Positions 44,177 through 57,100 of a stretch of DNA of 64,000 nt are shown here, piece after piece. This stretch comes from Tigriopus japonicus (lineage: Eukaryota > Arthropoda > Copepoda > Harpacticoida > Harpacticidae): assembly GCA_010645155.1 (NCBI GenBank), contig CM021318.1, forward strand, positions 4,913,463 through 4,977,462, written 5' to 3'. Within the stretch, counting starts at the first letter, position 1; the number at the start of each line of letters is the position of its first letter. The notes beneath the pieces are model-generated. The model worked only from the letters and a program-made list of their open reading frames with translations, was not told the origin of the DNA and did no database searches. Made by a program: the position numbers and the translations under genes.

Positions 44177-44939
44177 TTTCAAGTTATGTGAATCCGGTGC
44201 AAGCCTGTAGTTTGCACTGCAGTTGATTCAGTAGTGAATAAAGATAGGACGACGTTGTAAGTTCTTAGCAGAGATTGTGTAGAACAACCAGAGTGGCAAC
44301 TAAAGATACTACGAAGCCTGTAGTTGCTTTGGGAAGAGTACTACTACACTAGAACAACATCAGGCAGCAAATTCATGCTCCAATGTAATCATGTGTTCTA
44401 TGAACCTTGAACTTGAGACCCAATATTTGACACTCTCAAAGTGGAGGCCCTCCCATAGATTGATTTGTATTCGTTCTTACTAAAAAGGGCTATGAATATT
44501 GAATGATACCACGGCTTAGTAATCTTTTAGACAATACCTGGACAAAAACCCTTACCGACAAAAAGTTATCTTCATTCGTAACCTACGTTCAAATCGTCAA
44601 CGTTTTGCATTTTGCACAGAGCTCAAACCGGCTTTGTCACAGAAATCATTATTACAATAGATTGGAAGCTTATCAGAAAATGTTACGTGCTGGACAAAAG
44701 ACCTAATGCTAGATAGATTAAAGGTTCCTGTTATATCTTGACTATAATCTTAGGAATAGTTATATAATCAATCTAAAAATTACGCAACAGTAATGTTTGA
44801 GGACTTTTAAAAGTATTTTGCAAAAATTAAGTAAAAGTTACTCCCTGTGCTTTGAAAATGTGGGCGCCTCTGTAAATTAATAACGTGTGTGGGTCTTTGC
44901 CTTCGTTTGCTGACCCCTGGTCTAGAATTCCAAAGTTTG
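44177..44939. other. Upstream region of dehydrogenase / 5' flank of LINE
   Basis: The dehydrogenase promoter (minus strand) should lie just above 44176. A 67-codon plus-strand frame at 44503-44706 has no recognisable domain. Confidence 0.35.
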
Positions 44940-46860
44940 GAAAAAAAAGTTGTTCAAAAGGAGTTGTCAGCTTTCAAATAGACTTCGACGCACTTCAAAT
45001 CCGTTTGTTGTAGCTAGCCTCCAAAGCAAATTGGATGTGGTCCAAGCAAAGATTAGGGCCTCCATTGACTCCGGTCAGTTAGAAAAGGAAATTAAAATGA
45101 CCCAGGAGGTTAAAACTAATCCAAAGGCGTTTTTCTCTTTTGCAAACACAAAGAGAAAAATGAAACATCCTGTATGACCTTTTGAGGTCTATGGTGAAAA
45201 AGTTAATGAAAATGAAGTTATGGCAAGTATTCTTAGAGATGCTTATTCTCATTTGTACACGTATTTTCAGTTCCGAAAAGGGTAGGAAAAATAGGCCATG
45301 ACTGTAGTAACGTTGTTGATGAGACTGGCATTGATGGTCAGGATAATCGATTGGAGGATCGGTTAGTCACAGTTCAAGATGCTTTTGAGGCAATCAAAAG
45401 CTTAAGGCTCTCAATTTCTCCTGGACCCGATCGTGTGATACCTCAGTTTCTGATGAAATGCTTACAGATTCTTGTACCTGTTTTCTCCTACTTGAAGGGT
45501 TGCATTTTGGATCAGGGCAAGTTTCCCTCTCTATTAAAAGTAGCTCATGTTGTTCCAATTCTTGGCGGTGGAGAAAGTAGCTTCCTAGTAATTACATGGC
45601 CATTTCTCTGACTTCCAGTATTCCAAAGGTATTTGAGAAGATCATCAATCGAAGCTTGCAGATTATTTGGAAGTCCATGTTATCGTTTCCTTGGACAGCA
45701 TTGGTTTCGAGCTCATTTTAGTATAATCACCCGATTGGTTGATCCATAGACATCTAAAAAATACCTGCTAAATTCAGAAGTTTATGGTTCATCATTTTAA
45801 ACAGACCATTGAAGGGTTTAGAACCGCGTTAGTTAATATAATGTAGTCTAACGTAGTAGTGTAGTCTAATGACTGTGCCAAGGCCTTTAAAGGTAGACCA
45901 TGGTCTTTTGCTGGATCAACTCAGAGAGTTCGGGATCCAGGGGAAGGTCCGCAATTAGATTTAAGGCCTGCTCTTTTTTATCCTTGCTCCTCTTCAGTAG
46001 TACTACTGACAAAAGCCAAAATTTCGTCATATGCTGATGATACGAAAGTAGTTTGTGAAAGGAATGGTCATGACGGAAAAAGTCCAGTCGATGACTTGGA
46101 GAAAGTCTTCTCTTGGGTTGTCAAGAGTAAAATGGCTTTAAATGGGATGAAATTCCACACAATGACGTATGGGCCGCCAAAATTAGATATACCACTAAAA
46201 GACAATGGAGGTTGTGATACTGAGCAAGTATCATATATGAAGGATTTGGGCGTTGTCATCCAAGATAGTAGAAAGTTCGATGAACATATCCAGTTGAAAG
46301 TGGGTAAGGCGTGTCAAACTTGTGGCTGGATCTATCGCACTTTCAAGTCCAGAGATAGTTTTACGATGCTAAATCTATACAAGTCGACATCCAGCCTAGT
46401 CCCACATCTAGAATTCATCTAGAATATTACTCACCCATGAACACCCAAAAGCCCAAAAGTTGCACTACAATGAAAAATTCTGGACATACTGCACTTTCCT
46501 TTCTGTGACTATTCTGAACCATTCCGAATTATGTGGCCTGATTAAGGGGAGCGACTCCAAAAGTTAGGGTTGAACAGAACTCAGAGAAGGTATGAAAAGA
46601 ATCTGATACTATTAACTTCAAGAGCATTCATGATCTCTCCCCTGATCCAGGATTTGAGTTCAGTTGTAGAATCTCTCTCTTACAGCATTTAAGGCAGGAT
46701 TTGTCAATTTTTAAAGACTATTCCGGATCAATTATTCAAGTGTTGTAAAGATCTGCCAACTGTAACTCGTTGGTAGACCAAGTTCCGTACAAGTATTAAT
46801 TGTATAAATTATATTGATGATTTATTTGTTTACAGGGAATTGCATTCCTTGTAGTAGTAG
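44940..46860 (+). pseudogene. Decayed non-LTR (LINE) retrotransposon, RT domain
   Basis: The recognisable order is a linker between endonuclease and RT (KTNPKAFFSFANTKRK near 45113-45163), then RT fingers (SPGPDRVIPQFLMKCL; FPSLLKVAHVVPI, 45418-45560). SLTSSIPKVFEKIINRSL follows at about 45606-45654, then the catalytic box SYADDTKVV at about 46027. The segment after it (46096-46422) has VKDLGV-like and YKSTSSLVPHLEFI motifs. The 3' part reads like the usual C-terminal tail. Stops and frameshifts separate these blocks, so it is dead, although YADD itself is intact. No endonuclease or poly-A tail is seen. Family assignment (Jockey/CR1-like) is inference. The 7.6-8.5 kb remnant is a relative. 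Confidence 0.85.
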
Positions 46861-48725
46861 AAACATGCGCAAACAAGACAAAAATGTGAAACTTTTAAAA
46901 TTTCGGAAAGGTGTGTTACCGATTTTGATGAAACTTTGAGGGTGCAATTGTTAGCATTGGAATCAATCCTTAGTTTTCTTCTGAGTGCACCAAATGTAGC
47001 CCTCAACTAAATAGAAAAAACAAGCGTCGATTCTCCAAACATTCAAATTAGAAATTAGCAAATTTCTCTAAATAGGTGAATTTCATTCTCAAACAACTAA
47101 TATTGTTTGGAAGATGCGTGCAAATGCCCACCAACCATCGTTGGATGGCATTTGAAGCATCCCAACCAAAAAGTTGTTCTGTCGGGTCTGCTGGAAGTAC
47201 AGTAGCATTATTTAAGAAAGCAATGGGTACTTTGTGATTGAAAATTCATGAATTACATGATCAAAAGTGTAATCAATTGCAACTACAATTACTTTGCTCA
47301 AAAATATAGTTTGAATTACAATTCAAACTACTCCCTATCTCTAATCAACATATATTTAACTGCAAAGGGAGAATTTTTGACCTGTTCAATGATTGGCACA
47401 ATGAAAATTTATCAGAACAAGTATTTGGTTACGATGAAATCTCATTTTAGTTCTATGATACACGTAAGACTTTACTTGTCCTTCTGTAAAAGGAAAAAGA
47501 GGAATTTTTGTCCGTGGATTTTCTTTCCAATCCCTTGGTGACGTGACGTCCACCATCCCTCTGAGGTCATAATTGCCTCCCCATTAAAATTGTCATGTTC
47601 TCGATGGATGTTTCTTCATACATTTCATGTTTTTAAGTCTTAACACCCATTTTCAAACAATTCAATGTGTGTCCATTTTTTTCACAGAACAAAAATCTTT
47701 CGTAATGCGTTTCGTCTTTATCGAACTTCTGTTTAAAGTGCTTTCAAGGTCATTGGCTGAACTCTTCTTTCCAGTTTGCCCTTGGGCCCTGTGACCTGTT
47801 CACTAACTAATTCCTTTGTTACGGATGCGTAAGAATTCCAAACCTTCCCCGTACGGAATTCAACTGTACGCAAGAGTCCTTTTTACAGTCTTTCAATAAA
47901 ATCTCTTTAGACGTCTCCTTTTTAGCCATCCGTTTCTCGATATCAATTAATCGTATAATTTATGATTTCGAAAGGTAAAGTCGATTTGAGAATGGTGATA
48001 TCAAACGTCCGTTTATAATGCGCCGGAATCTTTCTCAAACACCAAGACAATCTCGGCAATACGAATGTTTTTGAAAGGTTTTTGCCCCCTTACTTTGTTA
48101 AGGCTCACATAGGTCATTCTTATCACGGGAAAACCATATCACTGGAAATGAAAACTCTTGCAAATAAAAGACTAGGGGATTTTTTTCTTGGAAATAATTC
48201 CATTAGATAATGCAAATTAGTTTTTGCCCTTTGTGAACTTGTTTCTGTTTTTTGGAGGTTGAAGTTTTCCGTGCAAAGAAAAATAAAAAAATAATTTTAA
48301 AAAAGATTTGTTTTTGTTTGATTTCAAGAACACAGGAATGTCAAACGATATCTTGGAAGCTTGAAATCAATAACATAAGATTCTAAGGAGAAGCTTAAAG
48401 AGCTTTCTGACTATTATGTAATTGAATTTACTTCCAAATGAGAAATGGTTTTTAAAATAAATTGAGATTGGTACACGTTCAGTCGTCCTACCAAAAAGAA
48501 GAATTCCACTAACAAAGAATAATACTACTTATCTCCTTCGAGATAAAACCAACCCATATAAAAAACTCCAACAAATGTGGTGTAAATGTTCACCCACTCT
48601 CTTAGGTTTCCTTATGGCTCATAGATGCTGACGACGCATGGAATGCGTCAACTTCTGATTCTGACACCCCTCTGTCCTACTGCGACCGGACCGTATTCCA
48701 ACATGTCAGAACAGTACGTACGTCC
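46861..48725. other. Intergenic, no gene seen
   Basis: AT-rich DNA with no supported exon. Short repetitive AATTACAATT-type bases occur near 47270-47330. Confidence 0.4.
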
Positions 48726-48917
48726 ATGGATCGAATGCAATGGGCTCTTGGCGCCACCCTGGCGCAATTAGTTCTTCTCAACATCGAGGCAAAGAACAAC
48801 CAGGAAGTCCCCAATGAAGATTGGGCTAACTGTTACCGTCTATTTTTCAGGCAGAATCTTAGTCACCTTTTTGAAACAGGACCCGTTGCTTTTTGCTCAA
48901 GAGGGTTGAGAAACTGA
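48726..48917 (+). CDS. Possible small secreted protein (63 aa), weak
   Basis: An ATG-started frame with a hydrophobic N-terminus (MQWALGATLAQLVLLNIEAK) that could be a signal peptide, then NNQEVPNEDWANCYRLFF. A pyrimidine-rich TCTATTTTTCAG inside it could instead be a splice acceptor. I find no partner exon or poly(A) signal. It may be chance. Confidence 0.22.
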   Translation: MDRMQWALGATLAQLVLLNIEAKNNQEVPNEDWANCYRLFFRQNLSHLFETGPVAFCSRGLRN

Positions 48918-51115
48918 TCAACTTTAAAATTATACTAAGAAAAGTTGTTATTTTTATTGTCCTGCGTACAAGCTCTAGATTATGTGAAGGATCTTATTAG
49001 CTTGAACCCCAGAAAAAGCTCAATTCTCAATTTAGTAAAAGCCTCCCATCCTTTCTTCTTTGTTAAAATGGTTTGAATTTAGAACGAAATATTTTTGGTT
49101 ACGAGATGGGTGAGTGGATTCCGCGGAATGTAACCAAATCGTGATCAGAGCCATTGTAGAATTGAATTGATCACCTCAGAAGATAAGACTTAAGATTGAA
49201 GCAAAGTGAATCCTGTGCTCAATGCAGCCGTCCATGTATTTTGGTTTGTTTGGCATTTCGTGAACTCCCGAGGATTCAAGTTGTGAATGCTTAAGCAGGC
49301 TGTTTGGCGCCAATGACTACATCCAGTCAGAATGCTTTGTTTCCCCATATCGAACCGAAAACTACGTCGATATCAGAAAGCGCCAAATTTTGGAACGACA
49401 AACCTGATTCATTGGTGCCGTTAGTTTTTTTTAATTACCTCAACAGTGATCAAAAGCAATATTGAAAATCGTGTCAGATTCAGAATTAATTTACTCTTGG
49501 AATTTGTGGGACACAAAAGGGACAGACGGAGTTCGAAGGTGACGAATGTTTTTCGGAACAAATGGCTTAAGATTTTTGCTAATGGGAAAGCAAGGTCAGC
49601 GATTTGGACTATTTGTGCTCGCCTCCGAACCAAATCGAACTATCATCTTTCCCGCCTCTTGTTAGTGGCTTGATGCTCAACATTTAGTCTCAAATGTCAG
49701 CCATCCCCATCATCCATACACCAACCCATGGATGATGGTATGCATGCATGTTTTAACAATGCCCATAGATAATAGACACTTTGCTGACAACTACTTTGGT
49801 CTCCCCTTCCCAAGGTTGGATGATTCATCCACGGACAACAAAGTCGATTTTTTTTGTCCCGTTGCTCTTTTAAACGATCCTTCCCACCCCATGCCTCCTG
49901 ATCTGACATCTTCTTATTGGGCACAAAAGCCGAACAGTACCGTTTGCATGTGCGGCAAGTGCTGCTCGCACTCAGTCAGGGCTGGATCGATCCACAGATT
50001 ACGTACATATGTACATACCTACATACGTACAGTAGGTTAGCTTAGGTACCTTGGGCTAACTTTGTTTTTGAGCCACACATATTGCCAAGATTCAGCATCA
50101 AATTCGCCAGATTATCTTGTTCTTCTCATTTTACTCCAAATATGTAAGCCCTAGTATTAATTGTACTTGCGATGTGAGCTCTTTGCGCGTGAAATTGTCA
50201 TAATTAATCTAAAAACAGCATTTACAATGTTGGATAGATGGAACACTGCTTTCCTGGGATGGGACAAAAGGTACGACATACATGCGTGGTGTTCCCATTC
50301 GAATGGAAAGGAAGACCTTGCCGAGGACTTCTCAAAGCTTCTCCAACAACTCGAGAATGCTCTTGATTCGCGTATCTGGATGCTCTCAAAACAGTTTAGA
50401 CTACAGGCAAAGGCGGGTCTCGCATCCACCTATTTTTAACTCAATCCGCTTACAAACTACAACTAGAAGTGGGTGAAGCTTTCCATTTTTCGTCCGCCTT
50501 CGTCGATCGACGGGATTGGCCTTGTTGCTCCTGCCCCCCATCCCATTTCTATTCCCAAAAGACGGGTGCGTGTCTTACTACTTTCTACAAGAAATAGAAT
50601 GAGGAATTTCCGAAGACTTTTCTTGACTCGGTTCCAACAGATTTCACGACAGTCCAGCCTCTGTACGATTCCAGTGAACACTCACTGACGAGGAGACTCA
50701 TTCTTGCAACTTTAGCATTTCTTTACACTTTTGAAGGTAAGCTGGAATTGAAGTTAAGTGTTGGTGCAAGTCTATCTGAAAGGTAGTTCTATTTAGCTCA
50801 AAAAGGTTTCTTTCTGATTATATCAAGCCCAGTAAAGTGACAATAAAGACGGCAGATCCAAAAGATTTCGCTTCAAATCATCGCCAAGTATAAAATTCAA
50901 TAAAAGGTGTTAGATTTACGTACTATTGGGATTAGATATACTGTCAAAATGGATCCCACTTCCATTCGAAGGGCAAAGTCCCGTAAAAAATTGATGTAAT
51001 TATTGCACTGATTAGCTCATCTTTGAGATCTTAAGGGCGTGGTGAATGTCAAAGCTCCAAGAAATGCAGATCGATGGAATCGTTGAGAACTGTGCTCATT
51101 TTGTACCTTTTTCAG
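48918..51115. other. Upstream region of tropomyosin, distal promoter
   Basis: No coding exon is firmly supported. A donor (TTGAAG followed by GTAAGC at 50737) may end the noncoding first exon of the long tropomyosin transcripts; the matching acceptor (TTTTTCAG) ends at 51115. A TACGTACATATGTACATA-type repeat lies at about 50000-50035. A 92-codon frame at 50161-50439 is open on both strands and unconvincing. Confidence 0.4.
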
Positions 51116-51147
51116 TACTTCGCAACACAATTTCATAAACAGACATC

Positions 51148-54100
51148 ATGGACGCCATCAAGAAGAAGATGCAGGCTATGAAGCTTGAGAAGGACAATGC
51201 TATGGACCGGGCTGATGCCTGCGAACAGCAAGCCAAGGATGCCAACTTGAGGGCAGAGCGGGTAAGACAAGCAAAACTTATAAAGGGCAATTCTGAAACA
51301 ACCCCAAAATGCCGATGCCTTATTTTTTTTTTTTTTAATCAATGCTATCTTGATTTAATGAGGGACCAAGGACATTTAGCACACATGCACATTTGGGTAA
51401 TCGAAATGCAAGAGAATCATGCTGTTTCTCTATAGATCTCCATCAAGATTTGAAAGAAAAAAAACTTATCTTGACTGATTACATTATTTAATGCCAATCC
51501 TTGAGCATGAAAGTCCTTGCGCTCAAAGGTTTGCCTTTACGCTTATTTCATTGAATGTCCCTTTTTTGGAATGCAGTTGGATAGTTTGTAGCATTCATTT
51601 AAGGAAAGTTTGGGATCTCTGTCAAAGAGACCAAAAAGCCAATTACTGCAATAAGTTTAGAGCCTTGAAAACCTCTGGTATAAGATGGTAAGCTGTGTTC
51701 CAGGCTGAGGAGGAAGTCCGTGAGTTGCAAAAGAAGATGCAGCAGCTCGAGAACGACCTCGATCAGACCCAAGAGAAGCTCATGAACGCCAATCAGCGCC
51801 TTGAAGAGAAGGAGAAGGCCCTTCAAAACGTGAGTTACGAAAGTCAGACCCGACTAATTCCGGTCTTTTTCTCTTTTTCCCCATTGTCCGTCGTTTGTGT
51901 CCTCTTGTCACCTTCAATCGGGACTTGAAGGCCAAAGAGGAGGTGGAAGCTCTTGAGAAAAAGATGCAACAACTCGAAAACGAGTTGGTTCAAACTCAAA
52001 CCAACCTCGAAACGGCCACACACAACCTCGAGGAGAAGGAAAAGGCTTTGCAGAACGTATGTGACAGTTTCTGCCTGTTTCTTTCGTATCCCTCTTTTTT
52101 CAATTAATGTCACTGACTCTTTCCCTGCATGAGCGATTTTGCATGCGATGTGCATTAAAAACAGGAATCGGATAACAGTTCGTTGTTGGCCATCCATGTA
52201 ATTTCAATGAAAAATAGCCATTTTTTGCACTTTAGGCTTAAAGTTGGTGCACTATTGCCTTGCATTTCATAAAGACAAAGTTATCAGGAACTTCTCAGAA
52301 GTCCGTACATGTTCACGTTGAAGAAGTCCTGAAACTGATAAAAAAAATGTTCAGCACGACCACCCTTGACTTCCTTGTTTTTACTCATATGCCAGAGATA
52401 AGACTTGACACTCAACATTGATATATCTTTGGCAATGCACTCGTTAAGTCTTGGACTATTTTCAAGTCAAGACTTTTTTAATCTTGTCTTTAAGCTCTTC
52501 TTGCCTTCCTGCCGCCGTTAATCGCAGCTCCATGAAGTGAAGTGGACATTGGCGATTGCCAAAGTTCAGGATCAATTAGTTGAATTCAAAGATTGAATGA
52601 GTCATCCAATCGATGAAGAACCAAATTCATGAGCCAACTCAAAATGGATGGCACAGGGCATTGTTGGCATGGAGGAAAAAGGGTGCTTGGGCAATATCGT
52701 GGCGGGATATCTGTTATTCAAGTTCGTTCCTTCGCCATGAAAGATGAAATAGCAATCCAACCAGCAGTACTGTATAAACGAGTTTTTTTTATATCCCGCA
52801 AGTTCATTTACATTTCGCACCCCTCAAGTTCAAGTTCGAACTTCCAAAATCTGTCCTGAGACAATTTTGGTAAAGCGGGCCCAATCCAGTTTCTGGATGA
52901 CTCATCCAGTCATTGCCAAAGGTGCTGGCTGAATGAAGTTTATGACTTCATAGAGCTTTTCAGATTGCCACTGGATTTGGGATAGACCTCTCTTGAAGTT
53001 GGTGTACAAGCTAAAGCACAAGCCAAGGGCAGCATTTTGGAACCTCAACATCACAAGATGTTTGATTTGTAAAAAAAAGTGATGGAAATGTATTAGGTCC
53101 ACTCAGGCATCACTTTGTTGTTCCTTTGTATTTGTATGAAATGTCGTAATGAGCTAACAAGTATCTCATAGTGGTTGAGATGGTCCTTTTTTCCTGTTAA
53201 CTAGTGGATTCAAAGAAATGTTTTCTTTGCCCACCTTTGTCCATTTAAGCATAACCAACAAATTTCTTGAAGATCTTGTGTCATTGAAAAGTTCAAGGTT
53301 TAAGTGTTAATCCAAAACACAGTAGGAAACGAGAGGGCAATTGAATAATTTGGCAAGTTTTTAGTTAAGTGAAAGAGTACATGTTGAGGAGTTTCAAGTA
53401 CACTATAAATAGCAATGACCATGTTCGATAGTGTCTCAAAGGATGTGAATCAAGATGATTCACATTCTGAGCCATTTGATCATCTCGAAAATATCGACAC
53501 TAAACTTTAAATCATTTACATATTCTAGTAATAAGTCATTACATGAGTAGAGTGTGTTTGCTACGCATTTTAATTCGAATCTTAAATACTTCAAATTTGC
53601 TGGAGTATTTTCAATTTAGCATTCCCAAAAGCACTCACAACCACAAAAGAAAGGGAGTGTCCTCTTTTAAATGGAATCTACTTTGCTTTTGGCAGCAGAG
53701 CTCAATGAAACAAACCACGAGAGTGATTGCTTACCCAACCACGAAGTGTGTTGATAATCCATTCATTACGAGCGGGCGATTCCCCATAATTTGGACTCAA
53801 AACGACTCATGCTCTGCAACTCGATGATTTAAGTCCTCTCGAGACTTTTCACAACATGATTTGTCTTTTCCTAGCCCTGAAATGGACCGAACCAAATATG
53901 TTTGTGTTGATAAGTATCTTCATAAAAATTCTTTCTTGATCCATTCAACGTGGGCGTTATGAAAAATAACCACACTGCGTGTTGCTAAGCCAAATATCCT
54001 TAAATTACGACAAGCCAAACAAGAACGTGTGAGACGTCCAATTTGCCTTCAAAATGCAACTTTATAATTTCCCGCCATCACAGTTTTCGCCGAATTGACC

Positions 54101-57100
54101 TCGCCCATTTTCATAATTCGGCCGATTTGGCAAGAGAAAACTTTGCTCTCCTAATCAAAAAGTAGAGCTAGGGGATCTATTTTCACAAATCCCTATGGCT
54201 CGGAGAGGCCTGATCTGCATACTTATTTATAACCTGAGCAGATTAATGATATGCAACAAGTCCATTGGTAGAATCATTTTCTATTCAGATATCAAATAGA
54301 GCCATTACATCGCTTTTGAGCATAAAGTTCCTCAGGTTTTACAACACTTTCGGCTCTCAGCCTGGGGGAATCCGCCCGAGATCTCGCTCGCTGCCTTTTC
54401 CCTCTCTCGGCTTAGGCCTTTCAAGTTGACCCGACCCGCAACTACATTCATGCCTTTTTTCTGATCAGGGTCATTCATAATTTTAGGACCATAAATATTG
54501 TTATCATTTGTTCCTTTTTTATACAAAATTTGCTTTAACGTAAATTTGATTGTTATTCAAAATCTCATTTTTTGCGTTAGTGTGCCATCAACGGACTTTT
54601 ATGTTAATCTAGGCTCATTTTCAACCTTCATATTTGGCTTTGTATTCAACCCTGAAAAAGGAGTGACTTGGGCAGGTTGATGGTGCGTCTTGCTCGGCGG
54701 TTTCTAAGGCCAGGAACCTCTCACCACAGGACGCGAACTTCAGCTGACGCGTAGCCCAATGAGGCCCTTAAAACGGTGCGGCTCTGCAGTGAATTTGAAC
54801 GAAATTGCCAAAAAAACGATAGAAATAGGCGTTTGATAGCAAACATCGCTTCAGAACATTGTTGCAGCATTAGATAGCGCTCCTTTTCCTACCATTCATT
54901 TTTATAATGCTGCTTTCTGTTCTCGGGAATTAGTCCAGACTGAGCTCCTTCAGACCAATATCTCGCACAAAATGGAGAATGGATCTCGAATAAATGCATA
55001 TGTAACTTAAGTATAATAATACCAACTTCAGACAACGAGTTCAGTTATACTTCGATCAAGTTTCATGAAGATTGGGCGTCTTTTTAGAAAACTGTGGCCA
55101 TGTTATTAACAATGAAACTCACAGCCACAGTATCCACACTCTTCCCCATAAAAACATCATTTTTAGTCAGCATTTTATCGTCTGAAATCCTTGAAATCCA
55201 TTAGATGCCAAATATCAACATTTTGATCAGCCAAACCGAGAGGAAGCACGAGATTAAACAAATTTTTTGTCAACTAATAGTTGAGTTGTTGATGGTTCCC
55301 TCACACTGATTATTCATGCAGAATGCAGTGAAGAACAGATCACTCTCATGGAGCACTGTATTCTTCGCTTTGATGGTGTTGTTTGGTACTTATAATCTGA
55401 AACCATTGGTATTTCAGGATAAGTTGAATAGGGTTGATAATGAGTGGTGAACGTGATTTACCCAAGAGTGGGTTGCATTTAATTATCTCTAAGAGACAGA
55501 AACACAAACTAGAATGATGTCTAGACAATTTGTTCACTGATGTAGTATAAAATATTGAATATTGAGTCCATAACACTTCCCTATCGTTCACTCCAGAGGG
55601 CCTCATTGGGCTCTCAAAAACAACAACAAACAGCTGTCTTCGCATCCTCTTCTGTAAGTATATCCATGCTAAGGCACTCGTTGGCCGAAAAACGGGTTGC
55701 GAAGGAGAGGCGCAAGCGTCCCTTTGGTTGCGCCTCGTCATGAAATGAGGTGCTTTTGAGCCAGCCCGCTTCTCAAGCCTAGAACGAGTGAGTGTATGAG
55801 GGGATGGAGGATGGATTGCGGGGGCCTTGCGTGGCTGCCGACCAACCGGTCGGTGGGCCGGTCGGTCGGTCGGTCGGTCGTTGTCTCGCTCGTTTGTTGT
55901 AGCTGATTTTTGGAGTGAGTGAGCAGTTGCGAGTGAGCCGCTGTTCAAGTGACTTGTTCCCGTTCTCTCTGACTTGGTTGTTGTCCACCTTCAATTGAAG
56001 TAGCAGTTGTTGTAGTAGTGTTGCTCGAGTACTACTCCACGCTCCCCAAGACCGTCCTTGTTTTCGTGGTGGATCCACCTTGTGAAAACCAGTGTCCCAG
56101 TGAAACCGTCAACACCCCTATCTATCCCCGTCTGTATCAATCGCCAAGATGACTGCCGTACAAGGATCCAACATCTTGGATGTGCTCAAGAAAAAGATGA
56201 GGCAGACCAAAGAGGAGATGGAAAAGTACAAGGAGGACTCGGAAGACATGCAACGAAAGCTGCAATTCGAAGTCCAACGACGGGAAGAAGTGAGTCTTGG
56301 CACTTTTGCAGGGGGAATTGGGAGGATCAATCGGATGGATATGGGATTGGGATTGGGATCAGTTCAGCTGAAAGCGGCGGAGACGGAGTTTAGCTTGTCG
56401 TTATCTCGAGTCTCGTATCCCGTCGGATGTGTACAAGTAATAGACAGCCTTTTGATTGAACAAAAGCAAAAACAGCAGTTAGGAAAGCGGGGATCTTTGA
56501 TTGGCTTGACGATCGAGAGAGGTGTCAGATTACCACGTTCTTCTCGGGGCCACTCGCCGATTTTTTTTGGATGCAAGTAGCTCAAGTGAGGCCAACCTGT
56601 AATACCTCGAGAAGGATGGATGATGATCATCATCATCATGTCCCAAGAGGTTCGAGAAGATCGACGGCTCAAGTCCTTGGATGTCGGTTGAGTCATCATC
56701 AGGAATTTTGTCATGGCATAGAGTTCTTCTCGGCATTCTTCCGAGGCCAGCACCAGAAGAGCTCTTCGTCTTCCTCCGGTTAAATGAAAAAAAAGAGACC
56801 CATGCTCTATGGCATCCATCCATGTACACAGTCAGGTCGTCGTCGCTTTGAACACGACTTAACCTGGCCCTCGACAGCTCCTTTAGCGCTGATCCAAGCA
56901 CTCCTACTACCTTTGCAACATTCAACTAGGGGCCGTACTGAACACTCACTTACTCTCTCCCTCCGTGAGTGAGTGAGTGAGTGAGTGACTTAGTCAGTTG
57001 TGTGTTTGTACCTGTGGGCCCTTGGAGTCAGACGAATCCGTTTGAACTGCCAGATTCATGCCTGAGAATTGGTGAAGGGATTTGTGTCGCCGATTCGGGT

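Noticed and set aside
50161..50439. 92-codon plus-strand frame upstream of tropomyosin
   Set aside because: An equally long frame is open on the minus strand and neither has a family signature or splice signals.
55346..56925. Minus-strand frames of 99-200 codons around tropomyosin exon 1b
   Set aside because: They cross simple repeats (CGGT, GATGAT) and the antisense of a real exon; no motif or splice support.
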